Below are positions 9,629 to 21,129 of a stretch of DNA of 36,202 nucleotides, piece after piece. The notes beneath the pieces are model-generated. The model did no database searches, was not told where the DNA came from, and saw only the letters and a list, made by a program, of their open reading frames with translations. This stretch comes from Neelides folsomi (lineage: Eukaryota > Arthropoda > Collembola > Neelipleona > Neelidae), in assembly GCA_034687125.1 (NCBI GenBank), contig JAQGBZ010000519.1, positions 1-36,202 of the forward strand, in the 5' to 3' direction. Made by a program: the position numbers and the translations under genes. Position 1 is the first letter of the stretch. Each line of letters starts with the position of its first letter.

Positions 9629-11665
9629 ATGGGTATTATTTTAAGTTTTGTTTTTGTGCTTTTATCACTGTTAAATGGTTTGAATTGTTTGATACATTTG
9701 GACAAATCGTTACAAAAAAACAATTTTTACAATGTTTCTAAAAATTTTAAACTTTTTCATCTATGCCTGAACATTTTAGTTGGACAATGGAATAACTACG
9801 AAAAAGGTTCAACTCTTCCAAACTTATATAGAATTTATTTAAATGAATTTGGATCTCCATTTATTATTCAAACTATTGAAAATAATTTATTTTATAAGGA
9901 AGATAATCTTCAAAATTTGAGCTATAATTTGCCTTTATTGTTTGGCCCAAGTTCATTTTATCAATTAAAATTTATCCAGTCTCGAGCAATATTTTTTATT
10001 TACCCATTTTCAAATGAAATTGATAAAAAAACTCAATCTTTATCTAATGGGATGGTGAATATTAGATTTACACGATTATATATAAATATAAATCCAACTT
10101 ACACGATATTCAATTTAAAAAAATTGAAGAGCCCTTCAAAAATATTTTTGGAAAGTTATACTTATAATTTCTTCGTTCGATCAAATTCTATAATCCTCAT
10201 TTGTGAATCAAATGAACTTCCTTCAATTATAAATGTTTTTTGTCCAACTTGTTCAGATAAAGTATCCAGATATATTGAATATCGTCAAACCCTTTTACCG
10301 TTACCAGACGATTTGAATATTAAAAAATTAAATTTATTTATTAGAAGTATAAATAAAAATTTGAAAGGAGCATCGTTAAAAATATCTTCTAAGGATCGTT
10401 TACCATTTCAATCTTGTAGTAAATTAAAATTGTCATCTTTCCAATTGTGTGGAACATTTGAAATTGTTAAAAAATACAATTTTTCAATTTATGTCCAAGA
10501 TAGTAATAAAGGTGATTATTTTGCTGTTTTACAACCTGAGGTTATGTATCAATCTGAACAATTCGAGCAATTTTATTCAATTGAAAGTTATTTTAAAGGG
10601 TCATTTTGTATTGCAGGAATAAAAAATGATTATTATAATTTTATTACGATTGTGAACAAAAACTATTTAAAATATAATTGGTTAACTCTAATTGACCCAT
10701 TTGATACATATATGTGGATTTTAACTATTATTTCTCCAATTAATATCTCTTTTGTATTAGCAATCAGTTATATAAAATTACAAAAAAAGAGTTTTAAATC
10801 TGTTTTAATTGAAGTTTGGAATTTGTACACGTTAATTGTTTTGTCTTTTTTTGATCAAGGTAAAGGTTTAACATTAGCAATTATTAAAGATAAAAGTTTT
10901 GCTCATTGTGTTGGTATATGGCTAATATTTGTAATGCTTCTAAGTAATTTTTATAAATGCGGTTTGTTTTCTGATTTGTCTACAGAAATTCCTCCGAATG
11001 TTCCAAATACTTTTGAACAAATTGTAAATTACAATTATTTAGTTTTGACGACAGATAGTCTTATAGTAAACTTTACTCAAATATTTAGTACGTTTAAAGT
11101 ATTAATTAAAGATTTGCCTTCTCATTCAGCTGAAATATTAAATTTATACAACAAAACAATTTTTTTAGTAAATTCTGTAAACTTCAGCGATATACATAAT
11201 TTAGTATTTGATTATAGATTTAAACAAAACTATTATTTTAATGCTTCAATTCCATCAAATTTTATTTACATTGGGTCCGAATTTTCTATAAATATTATTG
11301 ATCATCTTTTAGAAACATTTCCTGATATTTTTGTAATTAGGAACAAAGTCATTGATGGGAAATTTGTTGTAAAATATCTTTGGCCGTTTACAAAAAACTT
11401 CATATCAGATATTTTTCCAAAAAATATTTATTCCATGAACGAATTTGGACTTATAAGTTTTTGGGAATATAATAATTTGAAGAGACGGAAAATAAAATAT
11501 TATAAAGTATATATAAAAGAAAGGGATTTAGTCTCATACCCGTCCCCTAACATTACAAGTTTAAATGTAAATAGTTTTCCTCTTCAACCTTTATATACAA
11601 CTTTTATATTTTATTTCATTGCATTACTTTTCGCATCCCTCATTATTATATTTGAAATGATTTAA
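9629..11665 (+). CDS. Divergent ionotropic receptor (IR), single exon
   Basis: An intact 678-codon ORF from ATG to TAA with no intron. The N-terminus is a signal peptide (residues about 1-20). It is followed by a long ectodomain, then a membrane segment near 361-383 after the motif DPFDTYMW, a short hydrophobic pore-like loop near 398-412 followed by FFDQGKG, a second membrane segment near 423-446, a further extracellular part, and a final helix at about 653-678 that ends the protein. The order S1-M1-pore-M2-S2-M3, with M1 preceded by an aromatic-rich P-F-D-x-Y-x-W, matches arthropod chemosensory ionotropic receptors, which derive from glutamate receptors. Ligand residues could not be assigned. 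Intronless divergent IRs are often lineage-specific, so the ligand cannot be predicted. AATAAA occurs at 11700. Confidence 0.75.
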   Translation: MGIILSFVFVLLSLLNGLNCLIHLDKSLQKNNFYNVSKNFKLFHLCLNILVGQWNNYEKGSTLPNLYRIYLNEFGSPFIIQTIENNLFYKEDNLQNLSYNLPLLFGPSSFYQLKFIQSRAIFFIYPFSNEIDKKTQSLSNGMVNIRFTRLYININPTYTIFNLKKLKSPSKIFLESYTYNFFVRSNSIILICESNELPSIINVFCPTCSDKVSRYIEYRQTLLPLPDDLNIKKLNLFIRSINKNLKGASLKISSKDRLPFQSCSKLKLSSFQLCGTFEIVKKYNFSIYVQDSNKGDYFAVLQPEVMYQSEQFEQFYSIESYFKGSFCIAGIKNDYYNFITIVNKNYLKYNWLTLIDPFDTYMWILTIISPINISFVLAISYIKLQKKSFKSVLIEVWNLYTLIVLSFFDQGKGLTLAIIKDKSFAHCVGIWLIFVMLLSNFYKCGLFSDLSTEIPPNVPNTFEQIVNYNYLVLTTDSLIVNFTQIFSTFKVLIKDLPSHSAEILNLYNKTIFLVNSVNFSDIHNLVFDYRFKQNYYFNASIPSNFIYIGSEFSINIIDHLLETFPDIFVIRNKVIDGKFVVKYLWPFTKNFISDIFPKNIYSMNEFGLISFWEYNNLKRRKIKYYKVYIKERDLVSYPSPNITSLNVNSFPLQPLYTTFIFYFIALLFASLIIIFEMI

Positions 11666-12010
11666 TGGTAACTTATTAAAAAATTGTTTAATAACGAAAA
11701 ATAAATTAGCAATATACTCTTGCGTCGACGAGTCAATGCATTTGGGCTTTGAAACTTTATTTAGATTAACATAATTATAATCTATAGCAATTTGAATTGT
11801 CCTTGTGGTGATCTAAATCATGTTATAGTATCTATCTCTAGTACCTATAGCTAGTAGTTATTACCTATTACCTATAAACAGAATAATAGATAAATTATCT
11901 GTATATAATATATAATCTTTGTCAACATTTTAAAACTAGTTTAAATGAATTAAAAAAACTTGGATTGTTCCCATTTAAAATAATGCAATTTATTTGTTCA
12001 AAAGCTACTT
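11666..12010. other. Intergenic spacer
   Basis: Contains the receptor's poly(A) signal near 11700 and short repeats of TACCTAT/TAGTTATTACC around 11840-11880. No coding exon seen. Confidence 0.5.
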
Positions 12011-12554
12011 TTATATTTGAAACAAGTTATGATGACAATGCCTATAGAATATGTAAAATGTCGTTTTATAAAAATACAGGTAAAATGGAAACTGTAAAGA
12101 TAGGGAGAATAAAAAGTTGTATTTTTTTCCATTTCCTTCGGGAGGTTCTCCATTGTTCGAACTACAGACCAAAACACCCTCCTTGTTAATTTTGCACAAC
12201 AAAGTCCTTGCACAATCAGCGTCGTATTCACATTTTTCACCAAAATTCAAACCTTTCAAATGTTTATAATATTTATAATGCATTATTAATATTTAGTTAA
12301 TTAATCCATATATAACAAATTTAAATTATAATTATGTAGTTATATTACTGAATAATAAAATGTGTATTATTATGATTATTAAAATTATCGATTATCGTAC
12401 TGCAAATTTTTGACTTTGAACAAACTAAAGGTTTAACACATTCTTCTGTATTTATACAATGACCATTTTCCTTTCGTTTGCAAATGTATTCTTCACACGT
12501 TGTATCATTATTTTTGCATTTATTCCCATTTAAGCATTTTCCATCAATTTCTAC
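12011..12554 (-). pseudogene. Two orphan exons of a cysteine-rich (EB-like) protein, probable gene remnant
   Basis: On the minus strand an exon at 12554-12401, preceded by a 3' splice AG, encodes cysteine modules including GKCLNGNKCKNNDTTC and ECVKPLVCSKSKIC. A GT donor follows, and the next exon starts at 12252. The junction is in phase (A+GT gives Ser) and continues with EKCEYDADCARTLLC before losing cysteines after about 12140 and reaching a stop at about 12011. The C-x4-DC-x5-C spacing resembles the secreted protein at 4343-5240. No start codon or signal-peptide exon was found upstream (12555-14418), so this is either a partial gene with a distant first exon or a decaying copy. Confidence 0.5.
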
Positions 12555-14418
12555 CTATTGAGATTATGAAATCAAACACAAATTAAAGACAAAAACCATT
12601 AGAAAAACAAACTTCGTCTTTACTAATTATTCTAAAATAAATCTAAAAATTCATTTCTAAAAATTTATTAAAAAATAAATACACTCGTATGTGTAATTTT
12701 GAATTTGTATGTTAATAGCGTCTAATTTTCTTGATGTTAATGCATATTATGTACAGGGTAAACTTTTTTTAAATAAACAATTGTATAAAAAGAAAGCAAA
12801 TTACGGTCTACCCTGAACATGTGAGTTTCTAATTAGTGGTTATTTAATTAGTACCGCACCAGTAAAGGTAAATCGACAAGAAATCGTTGATTAATTGGTA
12901 AAATAAACAACAATCCGGAAACTGAAATTGTCTTTTATTTAATTATCGCCAGGATTTTTATCCAGGCTAAAAAATACCAAAAAGTCCAAAAGATTGGAAT
13001 TATGACGTTCCTTGAAATAAATTTATTATTTTCAAACAAAAAAGTAATTTTAAATGAACAAGATGGCGAAGCTTCATCTAACAAAATTATTTAACATAAA
13101 CGGAATTTGTCAATAATTTATACAGCTTTTGTAATGGAAGGGTCAAATTAAAACTTAATGCTTAATTCAAGTTCGCATTTAGCTTTAACAGATTTAGCAT
13201 TAATAATTTTATGAAAATGAAATGAACAATTGTTATTGTTTACAAGTAGCAAAATGTCAATGCATCAGAGTCCTCTCAAAATTCAGTTTCGAAGAACAAT
13301 TATTTATTTCCGAAAATAATAATAAGGTTTTGGCAAGGATGGTTTTAAAATTAATTGAAGATTTGTGCATTCATGATCGGAATCCGATTTCTCTTTCTTA
13401 CCTATTTTCATTGTTATATAAAGCTATCATACCCACACGGTATATAGCCATATACTTGTAATTTAAAAATTCATTTAAATCCATTCAATTCAAGTTAAAT
13501 AGTTTTATTATACCTTCGTGCATAAGCACGTATTTATAAGTTCTAAAGTTAATCCTATTATACTTGCTATGGTATATAGATATTGCTATAATTATTTGAA
13601 TACTTAGGATTAGTCATTGTTGTGAATCATCAGAACCCTTTAGACCTTTAGAGATTAACGTCGACCTTAAGTGCCTAATTTAGTTTATTTTAATCTTCAT
13701 TAAACATTACTCATTCCTTTCCTATTCACTTCTTTTACGCAAGAAAATTGTATCTTTCTATTTTGAACTTTCTTATTCACTATCTTTATATACATAACAG
13801 TACATAGGTACATACATAAAATATTCTATACTTGCAAAGAAATAATTTAATCTTTGTTAACCCTAAGTGATTCATTGTAAATATAACAATATTTATATAA
13901 TCTATTATTGAATTCTAACTTATGATTACGGGCCCTATAAAAACCCAAGAGAAATTGTATTCAGGGAATTCGGTCTTAGATTTTCTGGGAGGAGGCTCTA
14001 ACTACTATCCACTAAGGATTGCCTGTTAAAAACGGGTACCTGTGAATCGTGGGGAAAAGTCTCAATACAGATTTATTTGTGGTTTAAAATTTTCCGTTCT
14101 CGTTTATTGCATTATATTCATTTGTTTAAGGCTCCATTAGAATCGGTTTTTCATATACGTTCCTAGTATCTGTTTATTAAAATTTCTTTTGTATATTGAA
14201 GAGAATCCCTTCGTGAGTTCTCAAAATCATTTTATAGGTCATTGGAGGCCTCATAATAACATTCATCCTCCCATTTCAATCTTTTAATTCAAATCTGTTC
14301 TTTGATGTTATCAATATGAGCCTATCAATATTTGTTATTAAAAAATTCATTTGAAACAATATTTATTTTATTCATAAAAGCACTTACATAAATTCTTAAA
14401 ATATTATCTTTATCTATT
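12555..14418. other. Intergenic region with one MITE and a promoter/LTR-like segment
   Basis: Apart from the MITE at 12754-12815 no gene is recognisable; the open frame at 13222-13461 has no supporting features. Around 13930-14060 is a GC-richer stretch with TATAAAA (13936-13942), resembling an LTR or promoter. The motif GTCATTG occurs on both sides, near 13614 and near 14238, which may or may not be a target-site duplication. Confidence 0.4.
12754..12815. mobile_element. Tiny palindromic MITE, copy 2
   Basis: Begins CAGGGTAAAC and ends GTCTACCCTG, preceded by TA. The internal TAAATAAACAATTGTA matches the reverse complement of the element at 822-894. The arms are more diverged than in copy 1. 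Confidence 0.55.
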
Positions 14419-17400
14419 TTATGTTATACAGTGAAAGAATGAGCATTGATAGGTATACAAATTGAATATGGAGAAAATCATTAAAAATAAAGATAATGAC
14501 ATTTTTGCACAATTATTTTTATTTGGCTTTTGGTTCTGAACTATGAACCACTGTGGGATTCTCGTTACTAGATCTCCTTCGCGCATCTCAACATTTTCGC
14601 CAACTTTGAGCAGAGTGGAATTTAAAGATTTACGACTTGAGTTAAGCAATTCGCTATTATCCTCCACGAATTTTTCCAACTGAAATTATACAAAAGAGTT
14701 TAAAATATTCTGATATGTAATAACCTATTAACTACTTATTTAAAAATTACACTAATGGTAAATTACTTTCAAAAGTTCATCTTTTGTATTAAGAAAGTTT
14801 CCGACGTTTGAAATTGTCGTCGCGATTCCACCTGCAGTGCCATATCTAAAACAATTAAATTTTAACATTAATCGAACAAAACATAAATACATATAATTGA
14901 AATGTGCCAATATTGTCATATAATAAATAAGTTTTACTCTTATTACTTTTTATCAATAATCTCCTTTAGATTCTCATTGAGAAATGTAAAGAAAAGAGAT
15001 TTAGCTTCTGGATTGACAGCAACAAATTGCATAGCTAAAATTCTATCTTCTTTTTCTAAGCCCCCTTCTTCATCAACGGTGATATTCAAAAGCCTAAATT
15101 CATATCAAAATTGTTAATTTACAATTATTTTTTAACTATATATAATATCACATAAATGGTTTTTATTACTTTTCCAGTATAGATTTAGTTTTAGCTGAAG
15201 CTATTGCTCTTAAGATTCTTCCTTGCTCAACTCTTGACCTTTCTTCTTTGTACCGATTGAAAAAGAAATCTGAAATTGGAGATGAACCAAATTCAACAGC
15301 AGCGCAATAAACCTCCAATCGAATATCCGCTGGAATTCTTCCCAAATATTGAAAATTAACAACGATAAAATTTTTAAGTTTATGTATGATAATGATAATT
15401 AATTAATAATTATCCTAACTCGTTTTTCTTTGGATTCATTATTAGGTTTGTGATGAGTTCTGACACATAGTTGTTACAGGTTGGAACTCCAAGTCGACAT
15501 GACCATTGAATGAGCAAAGGACGGAGAAGGCGAAAGAGCGGAGATTCGTCGCTTTTGTCTTCCATTCCAATCAATGTTAAAGACGAGGACAATTTTCTTT
15601 CAAAATACTCCTTAAACAATAATTAAACGTTGAGTCAATTATCTTAGATTAGGTGTAAAATCTATTGGTGTAAAATCCTCAAAATGTTATTTCATTTACT
15701 AACTCTAAAAGCCCCAAATTCTGTTTTGTCGTGATAAAAGAAATCATAGATTTTCTTAAGATTGTTCGTAACGGATTTCCAAACCACAAAATTTGTTTCT
15801 TTATCGAGATATGTTGTTAGATCCAAAGCATCTTCAATGTTAACTAAATCTATTATAGTGAAAATAAACCAATAATTAGTCATTACCTATTAAAGATTAT
15901 GGTAGTTAATTAACATAAATTTTAAATGCATTATAATATCGGGATCAAATGAAAGGGAATTTATGATATTGCTTTTCATTTGAACATCCCGATACTTACA
16001 ATTTTTAATAACATAAAATACATAATTATTTATATTTAGTTTTTAAAATGAAACTTTTAAAGGCAGCTTTAAAATAATCATCGATAATTTGACTTCTAGC
16101 AGATGGTTTGATCATTTCATGATTTTGTTCAAGCGTCTTCAATATATTTGAGAACAAAATTTCGTCATATAAAACTCGATAGTATCCTTAAAATTATAAT
16201 TTTTTTAAAATATTATATCTTCAATATAGATACAAAGTATTCATTTTCAAAAATATATATAGAAATGTTATTTACCAACAGTCGAAGGATTGACAAGTAA
16301 AAGCGGTGAAGATTCTAACTTAATTTGAATGATCGTTGAAGCAGTTTTGAGCCAAAAATTTGGGCACTCGTCTCCAATTTCATTTCCAATTGTAAAAGTT
16401 ATTGGGATTGGCCAAATCGTTTCATCATCTGGTTGTCCAAATTTAACCTTAAATAATAATAATTATAAGCTCAGATCAATTAAATAGCAGAGTTTATAAA
16501 CCTGTGAGAATCTGAATGTGTCGTCTGCAATGTAAGAAACGTTGACCAACGGAACTCCGCTTTGTAAAGTCCAAGGATCAAGAATTTCTTTTACAGGTCC
16601 ATGTGACATGCACTGACCTGGAGATTCATCCAATGCTTCTTGAAATGCCGAATATAAATCATCCATTGTTGACCCATTATAGATCCTTAAGAGAAAAAGT
16701 TATAATTATTTATTGTCTATAAAATATAACTTTTGTTAATTTTAATTGCTCAATATATTCTATACAATTTTGTACTCTATACAAATACTAATAATATACC
16801 TATTTGAAAGATATTTATTGACCCCTCTGTAAAAAATGACATCAGTGAGAAAAGACAAAGCCATGCGAAGAATCGACCCTCCTTTTTCATAAGGAATTCT
16901 TGTAAAGATGTCAGCAACTGCCGAATAGTTTGCCGGTGGATTGTGAAGTGGATGAGATTCACGACCCTCATCAAACTCCATTGCGATTTGGAGCGTGTTG
17001 GTGAATTGGAGCCAAGGGTCAAAGCTTGGATCAGAATGGGCCACTCCGGAATGGCCAAAGAAGGTCGCGAATCCTTCTTTAAGCCACACGTTTTCCCACC
17101 ATCCAACATTCACCAGATTCCCGAACCATTGATGGGCAAGTTCATGGGAGACAACGTAGTTGATTCGATATCTCTCTGATTCACTCGTTTCACCTGCCAT
17201 GTAAATGATGATTGGTTCTCTGTAAATAATCACAATTGGTCAATCAATTAATTTGATAAAAACAAATAATTAAATGTGTAAATAATAGTAAATATTAATT
17301 TCAATTAAGTTTTTACTTGTATGTGATGGCTCCCCAATTTTCCATTGCATTAAAAAAGAATTTGGGAACTGCAAGCGAATCCACTTTGTTTAATGGGAAT

Positions 17401-18761
17401 GGAATTTGGAAAGTTTGTTCAAAGTAGGAAAGAACCGAAGCCGTTAAATTCGCCCCGTAAATTCCTCCTCCTTTCTCGATCAATTCTCGACGGCCATAAA
17501 CCTTTAATAAATTATTTTAATAAATTATCTAAAAATCGTTATTTGAATAACTTGGTTTTTCAGGGTTAGTTTTTCATAAATAGAAAGAAAATAAAATGGC
17601 AATTTGTTACCCGAACAGGTCGTCCTTTAAATGCCCAATGCGGAGCTTCGTGGAAAGAAAAATCGTGGACCATGAAAGCCACAATGTAACTTGACATCCT
17701 CACAGTTGTGTTGTATTCGTCGATAAACCATCCTGGGCGTCCTTCCCTTTAAAATTTGAAAACTGATCAGTGTTGCTGTTTTTATAGCACAAATGACACT
17801 GTGACCTTACATTGGAATGGTCGTAATAAGATTCATGTTTGAAGTTGACCGATAATCTTCTTTTCTCCCAAGGCGGATATTATAAGTAGCTCGGAAATTG
17901 GGTTCGTCAAAGCATGGAAAAGCTTTTCTTGCATGGTATGGAGAAAAAAGCGTAGTGGCCAAATAACTTTATTAAAAATAAATATAAAATTATCAAAATT
18001 AACAATATAAGTAAAAGTTTGTCAAACCACACGATGTGATTATTAATGGCGTACATTAAGTATATAGATATATCACTAAATTAATAAATAATTTTTATAG
18101 GTATTTAGTTAAAATAAACTACCGTTTTGTCATTGAATGAAAATCAAAATACGAATCAAGATAAAATCCATTAAGTCGATCCTCTGGCAGTTTCGTAATA
18201 AATTCCATGCTCAATTTATATGATTTTCCAGGTAATAATTCATTTGTGAGAGAAATGGTCAAGAAATCAAATTCTCCAGTTGTAACATTCTCCAATTCCA
18301 ACATTCCACCAATTTCCAAATCTTCAACCTTACAAATTGAATTTTATTAATTAATATATATTATTATATATTTTATTAATAATTCTTGTCAGTTAAGTTT
18401 AGATTGTTATTGACCAATTTAATAAAAATAAACAAAGTAATTGCAATTAGGTAGATATTATGTATGTACTACAGATAAGATAATCTTAATGTTAGTATAC
18501 CTTAACAGAAGAAATATTAACGGTAACATTTGAAGCCAAAACAATGATTTTAGTCGTTTCAAAAACTTCCACTTTAACGTCCATGACTCCATCCGCAGTG
18601 AACGTTTCTTTCCCATCGAAATCCTCCAAATAAGGTGTGAGAAAAAGATTATAATGAATTGGGGAAACTTTATCTGGGAGTCGAAATTCTTGATTCATCT
18701 CTTCAACTCCAATCCCTTCCCGTAATATTAGAGCAAAAAGAAGGAGTTGATAATGCAGCAT
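14419..18761 (-). CDS. Aminopeptidase N (M1 family), secreted and probably GPI-anchored
   Basis: Fifteen exons on the minus strand (18761-18501, 18328-18123, 17966-17811, 17746-17611, 17501-17317, 17219-16800, 16685-16502, 16447-16276, 16186-16055, 15849-15704, 15610-15420, 15337-15170, 15093-14947, 14845-14767, 14679-14419) join in phase to 947 residues, a normal M1 length. The Met at 18761 starts a signal peptide (MLHYQLLLFALIL). The zinc motif HELAH is at residues 340-344, with the third ligand Glu363 in WLKEGFA (HExxH-x18-E). Tyr425 in PYEKGGSILRM matches the transition-state Tyr. The substrate-binding GAMEN motif reads NAMEN (304-308). The ERAP1_C-like half has the family signatures GYYRVLYD and PADIRLEVYC. 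The C-terminal hydrophobic tail after a Ser/Asn-rich spacer suggests a GPI anchor. The enzyme trims N-terminal residues from peptides, often at the gut surface. Confidence 0.92.
15937..15994. repeat. 58-nt imperfect hairpin in an aminopeptidase intron
   Basis: TATCGGGATCAAATGAAA is followed, after about 20 bases, by its near-complement TTTCATTTGAACATCCCGATA, giving a stem of 16-18 bp with a 3-nt bulge. The stem is unusually GC-rich for this intron. It may be a minimal MITE or a small structured RNA. Confidence 0.6.
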
Positions 18762-19715
18762 TGTGCAATCTTTTAATAAATAAAAAATTCCCAGTTTAAT
18801 TTTAATCCTATATTTGATATTATTTGGATATTTGATTTTAATCGTATATTTGATTTTAATTGGATATTTGGCTCACTTTCTAATGATAATTACACGAAGA
18901 AAATTAATAAATTAACGACTTACACGAATAACATTAAAGCTTAGTAAGTTTTTTTTAGTAATTGCAATAATGTTCAAAGAATGTTATTGGACTTTGGGAA
19001 TTTTTAAAGGATTACTGAACCTTGTGACATTCAAACAATATGATTCTGGAATTGAAGAGTCAAACCCGTTTTTGTGGACTTAATATGCGAAACCATGAAT
19101 TGAATGTTTCAAATGGAGTGGAGTTTGTTCATCTTCATTCTTCAACTTGTATCTAATACATTAATAACTTATACCGCATACCTAATATAATATCTAATAC
19201 AAATTGTATTATGTATTTACTTTCCCAAATGAATCATGTAAAGCATACAGAGATATCGTCATGTATTGACATCAGTGTCCTTGTAAAATTTGAATGTAAA
19301 TCTGTTAACATTAAATAACTATCGCTTTAAAACCTCTATTGTTATTCCCTACAAAATGGAACGTGATAAGAGAGATTATAGAAAAGCATGTCAATGAAAC
19401 AATCAACATTACATGAGTGATTATATATGAGTATTTATTTGATTATTAATAAATCAAATTATGTAAAATCCCAATCATAAATTCATAATTCTCCAATCTT
19501 TCAAACAATCAATAATTATACAACAAAAACGTGGAATTTGTAATACATATTAAAAAGTTTTTTTAAATTAAATAAGTAAAATAAATTATCTAAATTATTA
19601 GATATTAACAATAGTATGTACAATTGTAATAAAGTACAATTTAAAAACAACATTTTAAACTTCACAGACATTGTGAATTACATAAAATAATAAGTATTGT
19701 CGCAAAATACATTTT
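18762..19715. other. Aminopeptidase promoter region and intergenic spacer
   Basis: The segment just beyond the aminopeptidase start codon contains a tandem repeat (18796-18870). The rest is AT-rich, with the 3' end of the neighbouring membrane-protein gene at its right. No coding exon seen. Confidence 0.5.
18796..18870. repeat. Short tandem repeat, unit like ATATTTGATTTTAATYG
   Basis: About four degenerate copies of a 17-20 bp unit with the core GATATTTGATTTTAAT, located 35-110 bases upstream of the aminopeptidase start codon, within its presumed promoter or 5' UTR. Confidence 0.6.
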
Positions 19716-20725
19716 TTAGATTTTGGGCTTTTTTTCATCTTTGGATGTGTAAACGGAAATCACAATGAATGCAGGAATTAAAACTATAATTATAACACAA
19801 GTGCAAATTATGAAAACGAAACAACTGACGGTCATCCCACACATCTTTAATCGCTTTGGTTCGTTTGGGAGTGGCGGTGGACGCTAAAAACAATTAAAAT
19901 ATTTAAATTACATTAAACAATTATAAATAGTTTTAATTTAACTTTTATGATTCTTTATGTTAGTTAGTTAGTTATCTTTTAGGGTATTTAACCGTAATTT
20001 ACAGTTAACAAAATATTTAATAAGTAATTGATTAAATTCACCCCAGATTCAATTCCTGATAAAACAATAACAGTATTTGGTTTTTCACTAATTGGTTCTT
20101 CCTTAATTGGTTGAATTTCCTCTGATTCTTTACGTTCTTCTTGATTCGATCCATGTCGGTCTTTTTTATGCGAATGCTTCTTGTGTTTCTTCCCATGTTT
20201 CTCATGTTTATGAGTTTTCCCTTTGCCTTCTTGTTTCGCAGTTTCTGCATGAATTTCCTTTTTGGCTTCTTCTTCATTTTGATCTTCAATCGGTTTGTCA
20301 TGATCTTGGGTCTCTGAAACATTCGTGTTTTTCCTTTTATTAATAAATGACAGCCGTTTGAACTTCATTTTCTCCACTTCTTCTTTTGGTTCTCGAAACG
20401 ACAATTTTTCTTCTGTTGTGGATCTCCGAAGCTGTTTGGGTTTTGGGTTTTCACCTTTTTCGCCAAGATCTTTCCCCTGATCTTCACTACGACGGTTCGG
20501 TTTTTCATCTTCATGGACTTCATCAGCTGCATTCTTAGCGTGGGGCTTTTTTTGCTTCTTTGAGTTTGAAGGACGCTTCTCTTGTGTTTGTTCGCCGTGT
20601 TGATGTTTTTTAAGATCTTCGTGTTTGTCTCTATCTAAATCATGGGAAAGTTTCTTTTCGTTTTGGGGTGGATTGTTGTCTTTACTATCTCTACTATCTT
20701 TCCTTCTATTTTTCTCTCTTGTCAT
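19716..20725 (-). CDS. Highly charged single-pass membrane protein, function unknown
   Basis: Two exons, 20725-20042 and 19883-19716, joined at phase 0, encode 283 residues. The first 228 residues are extremely polar, dominated by Lys, Glu, Asp, His, Asn and Arg, with a histidine/lysine cluster (HKHEKHGKKHKKHSHKK). No folded domain is evident and the region is probably disordered. Exon 2 encodes a Pro-rich linker (RPPPLPNEP), then a Cys-containing hydrophobic helix of about 25 residues and a short KDEKKPK tail. There is no signal peptide, so the likely topology is a cytosolic N-terminus with a C-terminal anchor. The composition recalls triadin- or junctin-like proteins, but those place the charged part on the other side of the helix; no assignment is made. 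The ATG at 20725 is the first in frame. Confidence 0.7.
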
Positions 20726-21129
20726 ATTAACAATGTTAACTATATTAAAGTTAGTGTTTAGTTAATATTTAAATTTCATAAAATTTAATTAAAAACAAAT
20801 TAATGTTGATTGATAAGTAACTTTAGCTATAGAAAGGAAATGAATTTAAAAGTTCAAATCTTTAAATTATCCAAATGGGAAAAATAAATATGAATTGAAG
20901 TCAATATAAATAAAATAAATTATACAAAATACTTAACTATAAATACGTTTAGATAAATCAACCAATGGGAAATTGAATTATTGAATAATATTGCCAGCAA
21001 TAAGTCACATTATTTATTCAATGATTCATAATTGAGTGATAAGACCGGATCGTACCGGAATTTGTATAATATGTAAATATAACATACTTAAAATTTTGTT
21101 TTTTAAAGTGACTTAAGTAATAAAAATGA
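20726..21129. other. Spacer between the membrane-protein gene and the M16 gene
   Basis: Contains the probable promoter of the minus-strand membrane-protein gene and the 3' UTR of the M16 peptidase gene, with a minus-strand AATAAA at 21013-21018. No coding exon seen. Confidence 0.5.

Noticed and set aside
13222..13461. A 79-codon plus-strand open frame.
   Set aside because: There is no domain, no supporting splice structure, and its composition matches random AT-rich sequence.
13618..14237. A full solo LTR bounded by the shared GTCATTG words.
   Set aside because: The left end begins TG but the right end does not finish in CA, and a 7-base match across 600 AT-rich bases can arise by chance. 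It was kept only as a remark on the intergenic region.
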